A stretch of DNA of 6,944 nt from UMGS1649 sp045637095 (GTDB lineage Bacteria; Bacillota; Clostridia; TANB77; CAG-465). Each line of letters begins with the position of its first letter. The stretch's first letter is position 1. Both the position numbers and the translations under genes were made by a program. Below are positions 1 to 5,548 of the stretch, piece after piece. The notes under the pieces are model-generated. The model did not search any database, had not been told where the DNA came from, and worked only from the letters and a program-made list of their open reading frames with translations. Location of the stretch: assembly GCA_045637095.1 (NCBI GenBank), contig JAZTYX010000016.1:1-6944 (forward strand). Direction: 5' to 3'.

Positions 1-870
1 ATTTACAACATAGTCTTCTTTATCTAAATTTCCTTTTTCAAACGTACTATTATTAAGCTCATTTACTATATCTATACTTTCTTCAAATTCAATTTTTTCT
101 TTCCCTAGAATGTCTTTTAATTCACTCCAAGCTAAATCTAATGTTCCTACCCAAAGATTATTTATTGTATTTTTGTCTATTGTGCTTTCAAAAGTAGGAT
201 TTATTGTTACCTTATGACTTGTATTAAACATTTTGTATATCTTAATTCCTGCAAATACTACACCTGTCATTCCCAACATAATTAACAGTGCTAAAATAAA
301 CACTTTTGTAACTTTATTCATATTATCTAATCCTTTCTTAAGCAGGATTTTTCTTAACTTGTTTTTACCTCTATATATAATTGTTTTTGTGTTAGTTAAG
401 GTTTGTCCAAGAATTTCAGCTGTTTGTTCATATGACATTTTTTCTATATATACAAGATATATGGCGTTTTTGTATTTGTCTTCAAGTTCATCTATAGCAC
501 TTAACACTTTTTCCTTATTCTCTTTGCTTGCTATAACATCTAATAAATCTTCTTCTAAAACTTCTTCGTTACCACTAAAGTATTTATCTACTATTTCTTT
601 TCTTCTATTTTCCTTGTTTATATAATTAAGCGCTTTACTTTTTGCTACTAAATATATGTAATACTTAAAAGACACTTCATCTTTCTTTTTATTCTCAATT
701 ACATATATAAACGTATCTTGTACAATATCTTCTGCCTTTTCATAGTCCTTTACAATGTTATTTACAAAGTATACAAGCTTGTTTTTATACAATGCATATA
801 ACTTTTCCAATGATTCATTATTTCCCTTTAAATATTCGATATATATCTTTTCATTTAAATTCTTTTCCAT
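1..870 (-). CDS. ECF-like sigma-70 factor fused to a transmembrane helix and an unknown extracytoplasmic domain (3' end outside window)
   Basis: The minus-strand frame from the ATG at 870 stays open for 290 codons to the left edge; I checked every triplet. Residues about 15-90 look like sigma region 2 (KAEDIVQDTFIYVIEN at 45-60). Residues about 120-178 look like region 4, with a helix-turn-helix (MSYEQTAEILG, 145-155) and a basic end (RGKNKLRK, 167-174). A hydrophobic helix follows at about 190-209, then a polar segment with LWVGTLDLAW at 239-248 that I cannot assign to a named family. The start is fixed by an in-frame TGA at 883-885 and a modest SD (AGCAGG). The expected role is promoter recognition by RNA polymerase, with the protein tethered to the membrane by its own C-terminus; the tethering is inferred. 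It lies 60 bp after toxN with no terminator between. An internal ATG at 321 (Met184) has AAAGGA about nine bases ahead and could give the membrane part alone. Sigma identity is confident; the function of the fused domain is unknown. Confidence 0.85.
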   Translation of the reverse strand, partial: MEKNLNEKIYIEYLKGNNESLEKLYALYKNKLVYFVNNIVKDYEKAEDIVQDTFIYVIENKKKDEVSFKYYIYLVAKSKALNYINKENRRKEIVDKYFSGNEEVLEEDLLDVIASKENKEKVLSAIDELEDKYKNAIYLVYIEKMSYEQTAEILGQTLTNTKTIIYRGKNKLRKILLKKGLDNMNKVTKVFILALLIMLGMTGVVFAGIKIYKMFNTSHKVTINPTFESTIDKNTINNLWVGTLDLAWSELKDILGKEKIEFEESIDIVNELNNSTFEKGNLDKEDYVVN

Positions 871-893
871 AATTACCTGCTTTCATATATACA

Positions 894-919
894 TAACAGT
901 AATATTAAATAAAGTTGCA
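894..919 (-). promoter_or_regulatory. Possible ECF-type promoter of the sigma factor gene
   Basis: On the minus strand TGCAAC (914-919) is followed after 16 bases by GTTA (894-897). This resembles the -35 element of Bacillus SigM-like ECF promoters, with a loose -10. Initiation would fall about 15 bases before the ATG at 870, just ahead of the SD. A sigma-A reading (TTGCAA with a weak TTATGT) is also possible. The call rests mostly on the -35 and the location. Confidence 0.3.
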
Positions 920-930
920 ACACCCTATCA

Positions 931-1434
931 TTATTTATTATACACTATGCACTTTTCTTCCAAAAGTTTGAAATTACAACATCTATCTTTTATATTTTTC
1001 GGCAATTCTCCTTTATTATAACAATCATATAATTTATGTGCTTTATTTCTCAGTTGATTCTTATTTGCATTTAGCCAATTTAATTGTTCAAACAACAGCT
1101 TTTGATAATTTATTTCTTCCTTAGTTACTGGTTCTTTTTTTAGATCTACTATAAAATAATTATCTTTTAATACTGGTATCATATTGTTAAAATTAACAGC
1201 ACCCAATTCCCCTTGCTTTAATTTCAAAAAATCTATTGAATTCTTCATTTTCTTATGTTTTAATTTCGGACTAGATAGAGGTGCAAAATATTCAATATCA
1301 TCAATATTAAATAATATTCCGATAAACGGTCTTAATTTCTTTTCATATCTATTATAAGTTACCTTACTATCAAACTCTCTTAAATAATCACAATACTCTG
1401 CATCAACTCTAACAATTCTTAAATTATCTTTCAT
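931..1434 (-). CDS. toxN: ToxN/AbiQ-family endoribonuclease toxin of a type III toxin-antitoxin system
   Basis: This 167-aa protein has the size and motif order of the ToxN/AbiQ family. It shows a FIGILF-like strand (37-42), the block YFAPLSSPK (49-57) matching the conserved APL-[ST]-SPK active-site region, GAVNFNNMIPV (78-88), and a C-terminal NFKLLEEKC (154-162). Family members are cytoplasmic sequence-preferring RNases that trim their own repeat RNA and are held inactive in a ring-shaped complex with it. Released toxin cuts cellular and phage RNA, causing growth arrest or abortive infection. The start is strongly supported by AGGAGGT six bases before the ATG. Upstream on the same strand are three 36-nt tandem repeats and a terminator, the standard toxI-toxN order. 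Here the gene also has its own predicted promoter overlapped by a LexA-like box. No key segment appears missing, so I expect an active toxin; activity is inferred. Confidence 0.93.
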   Translation of the reverse strand: MKDNLRIVRVDAEYCDYLREFDSKVTYNRYEKKLRPFIGILFNIDDIEYFAPLSSPKLKHKKMKNSIDFLKLKQGELGAVNFNNMIPVLKDNYFIVDLKKEPVTKEEINYQKLLFEQLNWLNANKNQLRNKAHKLYDCYNKGELPKNIKDRCCNFKLLEEKCIVYNK

Positions 1435-1460
1435 AATATTACCTCCTAAAATGTTATTTA

Positions 1461-1489
1461 ATTATAATATCCGAACGCATGTTTGCCAA
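1461..1489 (-). promoter_or_regulatory. Predicted sigma-A promoter dedicated to toxN
   Basis: On the minus strand TTGGCA (1484-1489) is separated by exactly 17 bases from TATAAT (1461-1466). It lies after the toxI terminator, so it would transcribe toxN without the antitoxin repeats. The transcript would start about 20 bases before the SD. Both hexamers are near consensus (5/6 and 6/6). Confidence 0.7.
1472..1485. promoter_or_regulatory. LexA (SOS) box inside the toxN promoter
   Basis: CGAACGCATGTTTG matches the Gram-positive LexA/DinR consensus CGAAC-RNRY-GTTYG at every position, and also the clostridial GAAC-N4-GTTT form. It fills most of the -10/-35 spacer and covers the two spacer-proximal bases of the -35, the classic position for a repressor that blocks RNA polymerase. 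The inferred role is repression of toxN by LexA, relieved upon DNA damage. No lexA or recA gene is visible here. Confidence 0.65.
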
Positions 1490-1523
1490 CGCTTATTATA
1501 CATGTTTTTTCACTTTTCATCGC

Positions 1524-1550
1524 AAATTATGACACATTTCGACATAATTT
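1524..1550. repeat. Imperfect palindrome upstream of the toxN promoter
   Basis: AAATTATG (1524-1531) and CATAATTT (1543-1550) are perfect 8-base inverted arms around an 11-base centre. There is no adjacent T-run in either direction that would make it a terminator. It might be an operator or simply AT-rich dyad symmetry. Confidence 0.3.
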
Positions 1551-1557
1551 TTGAGAT

Positions 1558-1588
1558 AAAAAAAAGATTAGAGTTTAGTCTCTAATCT
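1558..1588 (-). terminator. Intrinsic terminator between toxI and toxN
   Basis: On the minus strand AGATTAGAG / CTCTAATCT form a perfect 9-bp stem (1580-1588 and 1565-1573) with a 6-base loop, followed by a run of T (complement of eight A at 1558-1565). In type III systems such a terminator attenuates transcription, so that most transcripts are antitoxin RNA and a minority read into the toxin gene. Confidence 0.9.
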
Positions 1589-1590
1589 AT

Positions 1591-1698
1591 CTTTTTTAAG
1601 TTCCAATTTAATGGCTGGAATCACCGCTTTTTTAAGTTCCAATTTAATGGCTGGAATCACCGCTTTTTTAAGTTCCAATTTAATGGCTGGAATCACCA
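1591..1698 (-). repeat. Three tandem 36-bp direct repeats (antitoxin units)
   Basis: The units are 1591-1626, 1627-1662 and 1663-1698, with no spacers. The first two are identical; the third differs only at 1698 (A instead of G on the plus strand), and this unit is transcribed first. A few bases of a fourth unit continue at 1699-1703. Confidence 0.95.
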
Positions 1699-1703
1699 CT
1701 TTT

Positions 1704-1727
1704 ATATATAGTATTACCACTATATAT
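1704..1727. repeat. Dyad at the predicted toxI start site
   Basis: ATATATAGT (1704-1712) and ACTATATAT (1719-1727) form a perfect 9-bp inverted repeat with a 6-base loop. It lies between the toxI promoter -10 and the first repeat and spans the expected start point. It lacks a T-run on the minus strand, so it is unlikely to be the HIT-gene terminator. It could be an operator or a 5' structure of the RNA. Confidence 0.4.
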
Positions 1728-1729
1728 TT

Positions 1730-1758
1730 AATATAACATATTTTTTAATTTATATCAA
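1730..1758 (-). promoter_or_regulatory. Predicted strong promoter of toxI
   Basis: On the minus strand TTGATA (1753-1758) lies 17 bases before TATATT (1730-1735), and the -10 carries an extended TGT element directly in front. The -35 begins only six bases past the HIT-gene stop codon. This fits the need for abundant antitoxin RNA. Confidence 0.7.
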
Positions 1759-1764
1759 GCCTCA

Positions 1765-2103
1765 TTATACTAACTTGCCAGCAAGCTTAGTTCCACCTAA
1801 TATGTGAAAGTGTATATGCTTAACTGTTTGTCCACCATTTTCACCGATATTAGTTATTACTCTGTAGCCATCTTCCAATCCTAATTCTTTTGCTATAACT
1901 GGTATTGCTTCAAATACTTTCGCTATATTTGTTGAATTAGTTTCATCTATGCTATTTGCAGATTCAATGTGTTCTTTTGGTATGACTATTACGTGTACTG
2001 GCGCCATAGGATTTATATCATGAAATGCATAAACAAATTCATCTTCATAAACTTTTTTACTTGGAATATCTCCATTTAATATTTTACAAAATATACAATC
2101 CAT
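1765..2103 (-). CDS. HIT-family (HINT-like) nucleotide phosphoramidase/hydrolase
   Basis: The 112-aa protein is a complete single-domain HIT protein. It has the triad HIHFH (His96, His98, His100), whose central histidine is the nucleophile, and the N-terminal zinc-type residues Cys3, Cys6 and His45 that, with His96, form the metal site seen in many bacterial members. The family hydrolyses AMP-linked substrates such as adenosine phosphoramidates and aminoacyl-adenylates in the cytoplasm. It starts nine bases after the alaS stop. Its SD AGGAG (2110-2114) overlaps that stop codon, so the two genes are almost certainly co-transcribed and translationally coupled. HINT1-type enzymes are known to hydrolyse aminoacyl-AMP, which makes the pairing with a tRNA synthetase plausible, though a functional link is inferred. 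No terminator is visible after the gene, so some transcripts may run into toxI. Confidence 0.93.
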   Translation of the reverse strand: MDCIFCKILNGDIPSKKVYEDEFVYAFHDINPMAPVHVIVIPKEHIESANSIDETNSTNIAKVFEAIPVIAKELGLEDGYRVITNIGENGGQTVKHIHFHILGGTKLAGKLV

Positions 2104-2112
2104 AATTTACTC

Positions 2113-3876
2113 CTATTCTAGAATAGCTTTTATTCTTCTTACTCCTGCTGAACTTGCTTCTTCTTTTTTAATTACAAATTTACCAAGTTCACTTGTATTC
2201 TTAACATGAGGTCCACCACATAACTCTTTAGAAACATCTCCAATTGTGTATACTGTTACAACATCCGGATATTTTTCTATAAACATACATTCTGCTCCAG
2301 ATTTAATAGCTTCATCTTTTGGCATTTCTTCTACTACTACATCTATTGCAGCTGCTATCCATTCATTTACTAATTTTTCTGCTTCATTCTTTTCTTCATC
2401 AGATAATTTATGATCACATGCGAAGTCAAAACGCATTCTTTCAGCTGTTATATTTGAACCTTTTTGATGTACAGTCTTACCCACTACTCTCTTAAGTGCT
2501 GCATTTAATAAGTGAGTTGCTGTGTGGTATTTAGTTTCCATTTCACCATTACCTGCTAGTCCACCTTTAAATTTAGCTTCAGAACCAGCTCTACTCTTTT
2601 CTTGGTGTTCTTTGAATTTTTCTTTGAATCCTTCTTCATCAACAGTTATTCCTTTTTCACTTGCAAGTTCTACTGTTAATTCTAATGGGAATCCGAAAGT
2701 ATCATATAGTCTAAATGCCATATCTTTGTTTATAACATTACCTTCAAGTCTAGATACTTCTTTTTCAAATTCTTTAAGACCATTTTCAAGAGTCTTGTTA
2801 AACTTAGTTTTTTCTACTCTTAACACTTCAAGTACTACTGCTCTATTTGCTTTTATTTCACTATAGTATTCTTCGTATTTATCCATAATTAGATTTGCAA
2901 GAACTTCTTCCCAGTTAGTATTTACATCAATTTCTAGTCCTCTTACATATCTAATAACTCTTCTTATTAATCTTCTTAGAATATATCCTTGATCTGTGTT
3001 AGATGGTTTTATTCCAGATGGATCTGCAGATATAAATATTGCACATCTTAAGTGGTCAGCTATAATTCTCATAGCTCTTTCATTACCAGCATATGGTTTT
3101 CCTGCAATTTCTTCTATTTTAGCTATTACATCTTTCCATATTGAAGATAAGTAGTTATCTGTAACACCTTCAAGTATTGCAGTTGTTCTTTCCATACCCA
3201 TACCAGTATCTACGTTTTTACTTGGCAATTCTGTAAAGCTTCCATCTTCTTCATGCATGTATTGCATAAATACGTTGTTCCAAATTTCAACCCATCTTTC
3301 ATCAGCTGGATCAAAGTTTACTGGAACTTCATCTGTACTTCTCCAGTAGAATATTTCTGTATCTGGTCCACATAGTCCTGTAAGCTCCATACTTGGCCAC
3401 CAGTTATCTTCTTCACCCATATATGCAATTCTGCATTCTGGTATTCCACATTCCATCCAATATCCTGCTGTTTCAGTATCTCTTTCAACAAAATCGTTTC
3501 CTCTAAACACTGTTACTGCAAGTTTTTCTACAGGTATATTTAGAACTTTTGTTAAGAACTCAAAACTCCAGTTTACTGCATCTTTTTTGAAATAGTCTCC
3601 TAAAGACCAGTTACCTAACATTTCAAAGAATGTATGGTGAGTTGTATCTCCAATTGCATCTAAGTCGTTTGTTCTAACGCATTTTTGGTAATCGCAAAGT
3701 CTAGTTCCCTTTGGATGCGGTTGCCCCTTAAGGTATGGTACTAGCGGTTGCATACCAGCTGTATTAAATAATACTGATGGATCATTTTCTGGTACTACAG
3801 GTGCTGAAGGTATCTTCACATGTCCTTTAGATTCAAAAAATGATATATATTTATCTCTTAAATTAAATCCTTCCAT
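2113..3876 (-). CDS. alaS: Alanine-tRNA ligase, short form lacking the C-Ala domain
   Basis: The enzyme charges tRNA-Ala with alanine in the cytoplasm. Class II catalytic core elements are present: LFNTAGMQPLVPYL (36-49), the motif 2 region around KCVRT and HTFFEMLGNWSLGDYF (65-96), CGPDTE (169-174) and motif 3 GMGMER (225-230). A tRNA-recognition helical region follows (about 260-430). An editing domain carries HxxxH (His451, His455) and CxxxH (Cys553, His557), so mischarged Ser/Gly-tRNA can be cleared. At 587 residues it ends directly after the editing domain (SSAGVRRIKAILE); common bacterial AlaRS is near 870 and adds a C-Ala domain. No remnant of that domain lies downstream, since the HIT gene begins nine bases on. 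Wording such as CGGPH and FFEMLGNWSLGDYFKK recalls the short CPR-type enzyme, suggesting transfer or shared ancestry. The start is backed by AGGAGTG seven bases before the ATG. The short leader leaves no room for a T-box. Confidence 0.95.
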   Translation of the reverse strand: MEGFNLRDKYISFFESKGHVKIPSAPVVPENDPSVLFNTAGMQPLVPYLKGQPHPKGTRLCDYQKCVRTNDLDAIGDTTHHTFFEMLGNWSLGDYFKKDAVNWSFEFLTKVLNIPVEKLAVTVFRGNDFVERDTETAGYWMECGIPECRIAYMGEEDNWWPSMELTGLCGPDTEIFYWRSTDEVPVNFDPADERWVEIWNNVFMQYMHEEDGSFTELPSKNVDTGMGMERTTAILEGVTDNYLSSIWKDVIAKIEEIAGKPYAGNERAMRIIADHLRCAIFISADPSGIKPSNTDQGYILRRLIRRVIRYVRGLEIDVNTNWEEVLANLIMDKYEEYYSEIKANRAVVLEVLRVEKTKFNKTLENGLKEFEKEVSRLEGNVINKDMAFRLYDTFGFPLELTVELASEKGITVDEEGFKEKFKEHQEKSRAGSEAKFKGGLAGNGEMETKYHTATHLLNAALKRVVGKTVHQKGSNITAERMRFDFACDHKLSDEEKNEAEKLVNEWIAAAIDVVVEEMPKDEAIKSGAECMFIEKYPDVVTVYTIGDVSKELCGGPHVKNTSELGKFVIKKEEASSAGVRRIKAILE

Positions 3877-3904
3877 TGTTTTTCACTCCTAAAATTACTC
3901 TAGT

Positions 3905-3933
3905 ATTATATATGAATTTATGTATAAAAGCAA
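3905..3933 (-). promoter_or_regulatory. Predicted alaS-HIT promoter
   Basis: On the minus strand TTGCTT (3928-3933) is followed after 17 bases by TATAAT (3905-3910). The transcript would begin about 20 bases before the alaS ATG, giving a very short leader. The -35 is weak (TTG conserved only) and touches the foot of the upstream operon's terminator stem. Confidence 0.6.
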
Positions 3934-3964
3934 TATTTGGAAGGCATAAATACCTTCCAAATAT
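3924..3964 (-). terminator. Hairpin terminator of the membrane-protein operon
   Basis: ATATTTGGAAGG (3933-3944) and CCTTCCAAATAT (3953-3964) form a perfect 12-bp stem with an 8-base loop, 21 bases after the stop at 3986. On the minus strand it is followed by TGCTTTTAT, a short imperfect T-tract. Termination is likely but may be leaky. Confidence 0.7.
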
Positions 3965-3985
3965 GATATTATATCTTATTTTTTC

Positions 3986-5548
3986 TTAACTTTTTACTTT
4001 ATTTTTATTTACCCTCTTTTTCTTTATATTTTTTAGTTTCTCTAAGTTCACTATTTCACTTAAATATTCTATTCCATTTACGCTTAATATTAGCATAAAT
4101 AAAAGAATATTTAATAAAAATCTTGATCTTGTTTCCCATATAAGCATAAAGACGAACATTCCAAATACAGTTATTACTAGTATATTTTGTATATTATTCA
4201 TATCTTTGTTATTTATACTTTTTATTATGGCAATTATTATATATATTAGCATTCCAAAATGCATTGCTTGCGGAATATATTTATATACATCAGAATACTT
4301 ACCATCTTTAATTACAACTTCATGCAATGTACTTTTATTTAACATTCCTTTAGCTAATTTAACAGGCACCCAATATGTGCCATCATGCCAAACAAAAGTT
4401 ATTTTAGAATACAAACGCTTTAGATGTGTAGGTAAGCCTTTAGATGTTATTCTTCTTACTATTTCTTCCCTTACTTTTTCTTGCCTTGTATCAAAATCTT
4501 TATATTTTAATGTAAATACATAATCTCCAAAATTCCAATTACCATTACCTGTTAAACCCATCATTATCCAATGTTCTACTGGCATTTTTGCTTTGTTACT
4601 AAGTTCTTTACTTACAATTTTATTAGTTATACATACATTAAATAATACACTTAATACAAGTACTATTGGCAACACAATACATAAACTCTTTAATATATCT
4701 TTTCTTTTACCAATAGCTAGTTCATATACTGCTATTGCTATAAATATGAATATAGAAAAGACTTTTATCTTTATTCCTAAGAATACAAGCAATCCTAATA
4801 ATGCATTTAATATTATCTTGGTTGTAGTCTTATCTTTATCTCTAACCACAAGCCATAACAGTAATATTCCTACTCCTACCGGCAATGAAAATGTATCTGT
4901 ATAATATATAGCAGAATACAAAAATAGCGGACTTGTTAATACGCATAACATTATATGCATTAATGCATTCTTTCTTCCGAACATTTTATTTGCCACATAA
5001 TACGATAATATAACAGCAAGAGATACACACATCGCGTTAAATATTGTTATTACTGTTACATTATCTGTAATACCTATTGCATTAGATACTACTAGCACTC
5101 CTATTTCTATCAAGGCCTGCATTATATTGTTTGGAAATGTAGCTAAATACACCGAGTCTTTTATACTTCCTTCAATTAAATATCTTTCGGCAATGTTAAA
5201 TACATTTCCCATATCCCATGTTGCTCTAGACTTAAAATATATCCCACTAAATATTGCAAGCGATATAAATATTACAAAAAACAAATATTCAATGTGTTTT
5301 ATTTTTTCTATCCATGGTAACACCTTTTTATATAATAATATTGTAAACGCTAAATATATTATTATACATATTAGTAAAATCACTTGATTAAAACTAAATA
5401 TTACATTACTGTTATATACAACACCTGTACTAACTACTAATGTTAATGCAGAGACCAATATATATGCTATTATACTTATAAATATATTACCTATCTTATC
5501 TTTCATATATCTATATTTTCTCTCCCTCTTACTTTTTGTTTTTTTCAC
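3986..5548 (-). CDS. Polytopic membrane protein, probable GT-C-type glycosyltransferase
   Basis: This protein of up to 520 aa has roughly ten to twelve hydrophobic segments spread over residues 20-490 and a very basic tail (KKKRVNKNKVK, 509-519). Features suggesting the GT-C superfamily (PMT/ArnT-like enzymes using polyprenyl-phosphate sugars on the outer membrane face) are an acidic first loop WDMGNVFNIAERY (111-123), FPNN (138-141), YYTDTFSLP (215-223), an extracytoplasmic-looking stretch 315-430 starting PVEHWIMMGL, and WETRSRF (471-477) before the last helix. The likely role is adding a sugar to an envelope polymer; donor and acceptor cannot be read from the sequence. The longest frame begins with GTG at 5548, overlapping the preceding gene by 20 bases and lacking an SD. 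The ATG at 5506 (residue 15) is an alternative, with AGGGAG placed rather far ahead, so the start is uncertain. Coupled translation with the upstream gene is likely. Confidence 0.65.
   Translation of the reverse strand: MKKTKSKRERKYRYMKDKIGNIFISIIAYILVSALTLVVSTGVVYNSNVIFSFNQVILLICIIIYLAFTILLYKKVLPWIEKIKHIEYLFFVIFISLAIFSGIYFKSRATWDMGNVFNIAERYLIEGSIKDSVYLATFPNNIMQALIEIGVLVVSNAIGITDNVTVITIFNAMCVSLAVILSYYVANKMFGRKNALMHIMLCVLTSPLFLYSAIYYTDTFSLPVGVGILLLWLVVRDKDKTTTKIILNALLGLLVFLGIKIKVFSIFIFIAIAVYELAIGKRKDILKSLCIVLPIVLVLSVLFNVCITNKIVSKELSNKAKMPVEHWIMMGLTGNGNWNFGDYVFTLKYKDFDTRQEKVREEIVRRITSKGLPTHLKRLYSKITFVWHDGTYWVPVKLAKGMLNKSTLHEVVIKDGKYSDVYKYIPQAMHFGMLIYIIIAIIKSINNKDMNNIQNILVITVFGMFVFMLIWETRSRFLLNILLFMLILSVNGIEYLSEIVNLEKLKNIKKKRVNKNKVKS

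Larger units (their letters stand above)
1558..1723 (-). ncRNA. toxI: ToxI-like antitoxin RNA of the type III system
   Basis: The RNA is inferred to start near 1723, about seven bases past the predicted -10, and to end at the terminator. It contains three tandem 36-nt units. Each unit, read on the minus strand, starts GGTGATTCCAGCC and can form an H-type pseudoknot: GGU pairs with GCC, while the enclosed UUCCA pairs with a UGGAA about ten bases further on. The GGTGATT start recalls the well-studied Pectobacterium ToxI unit as I remember it. An A-rich linker (CTTAAAAAAG) separates the pseudoknots and is the likely place where ToxN cuts the precursor into monomers. The RNA would neutralise ToxN by direct binding. 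Exact ends are inferred. Confidence 0.85.

Noticed and set aside
1495..1525. A third promoter using the TATAAT at 1495-1500
   Set aside because: No acceptable -35 at 16-18 bases; the best candidate, TTGCGA, needs a 19-base spacer.
1591..1698. 36-bp repeats resembling a CRISPR array
   Set aside because: The units are directly abutting with no spacers, no cas genes are present, and the position before a ToxN gene and terminator explains them as antitoxin RNA units.
1704..1727. Terminator for the alaS-HIT transcript
   Set aside because: The hairpin is all A/T except one G-C pair and is followed on the minus strand by AAAAG rather than a T-run.
2522..2866. Plus-strand open frames opposite alaS and opposite other genes (233-625, 755-1021, 4206-4523, 4593-4904, 5127-5387, 6001-6276)
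   Set aside because: They mirror well-supported minus-strand genes, have low-complexity Ser/Leu/Ile-rich translations, lack convincing SD sequences and match no family.
3877..3932. T-box riboswitch upstream of alaS
   Set aside because: The space between the predicted start site and the ATG is only about 20 bases, far too short for a T-box leader, and no antiterminator structure is seen.
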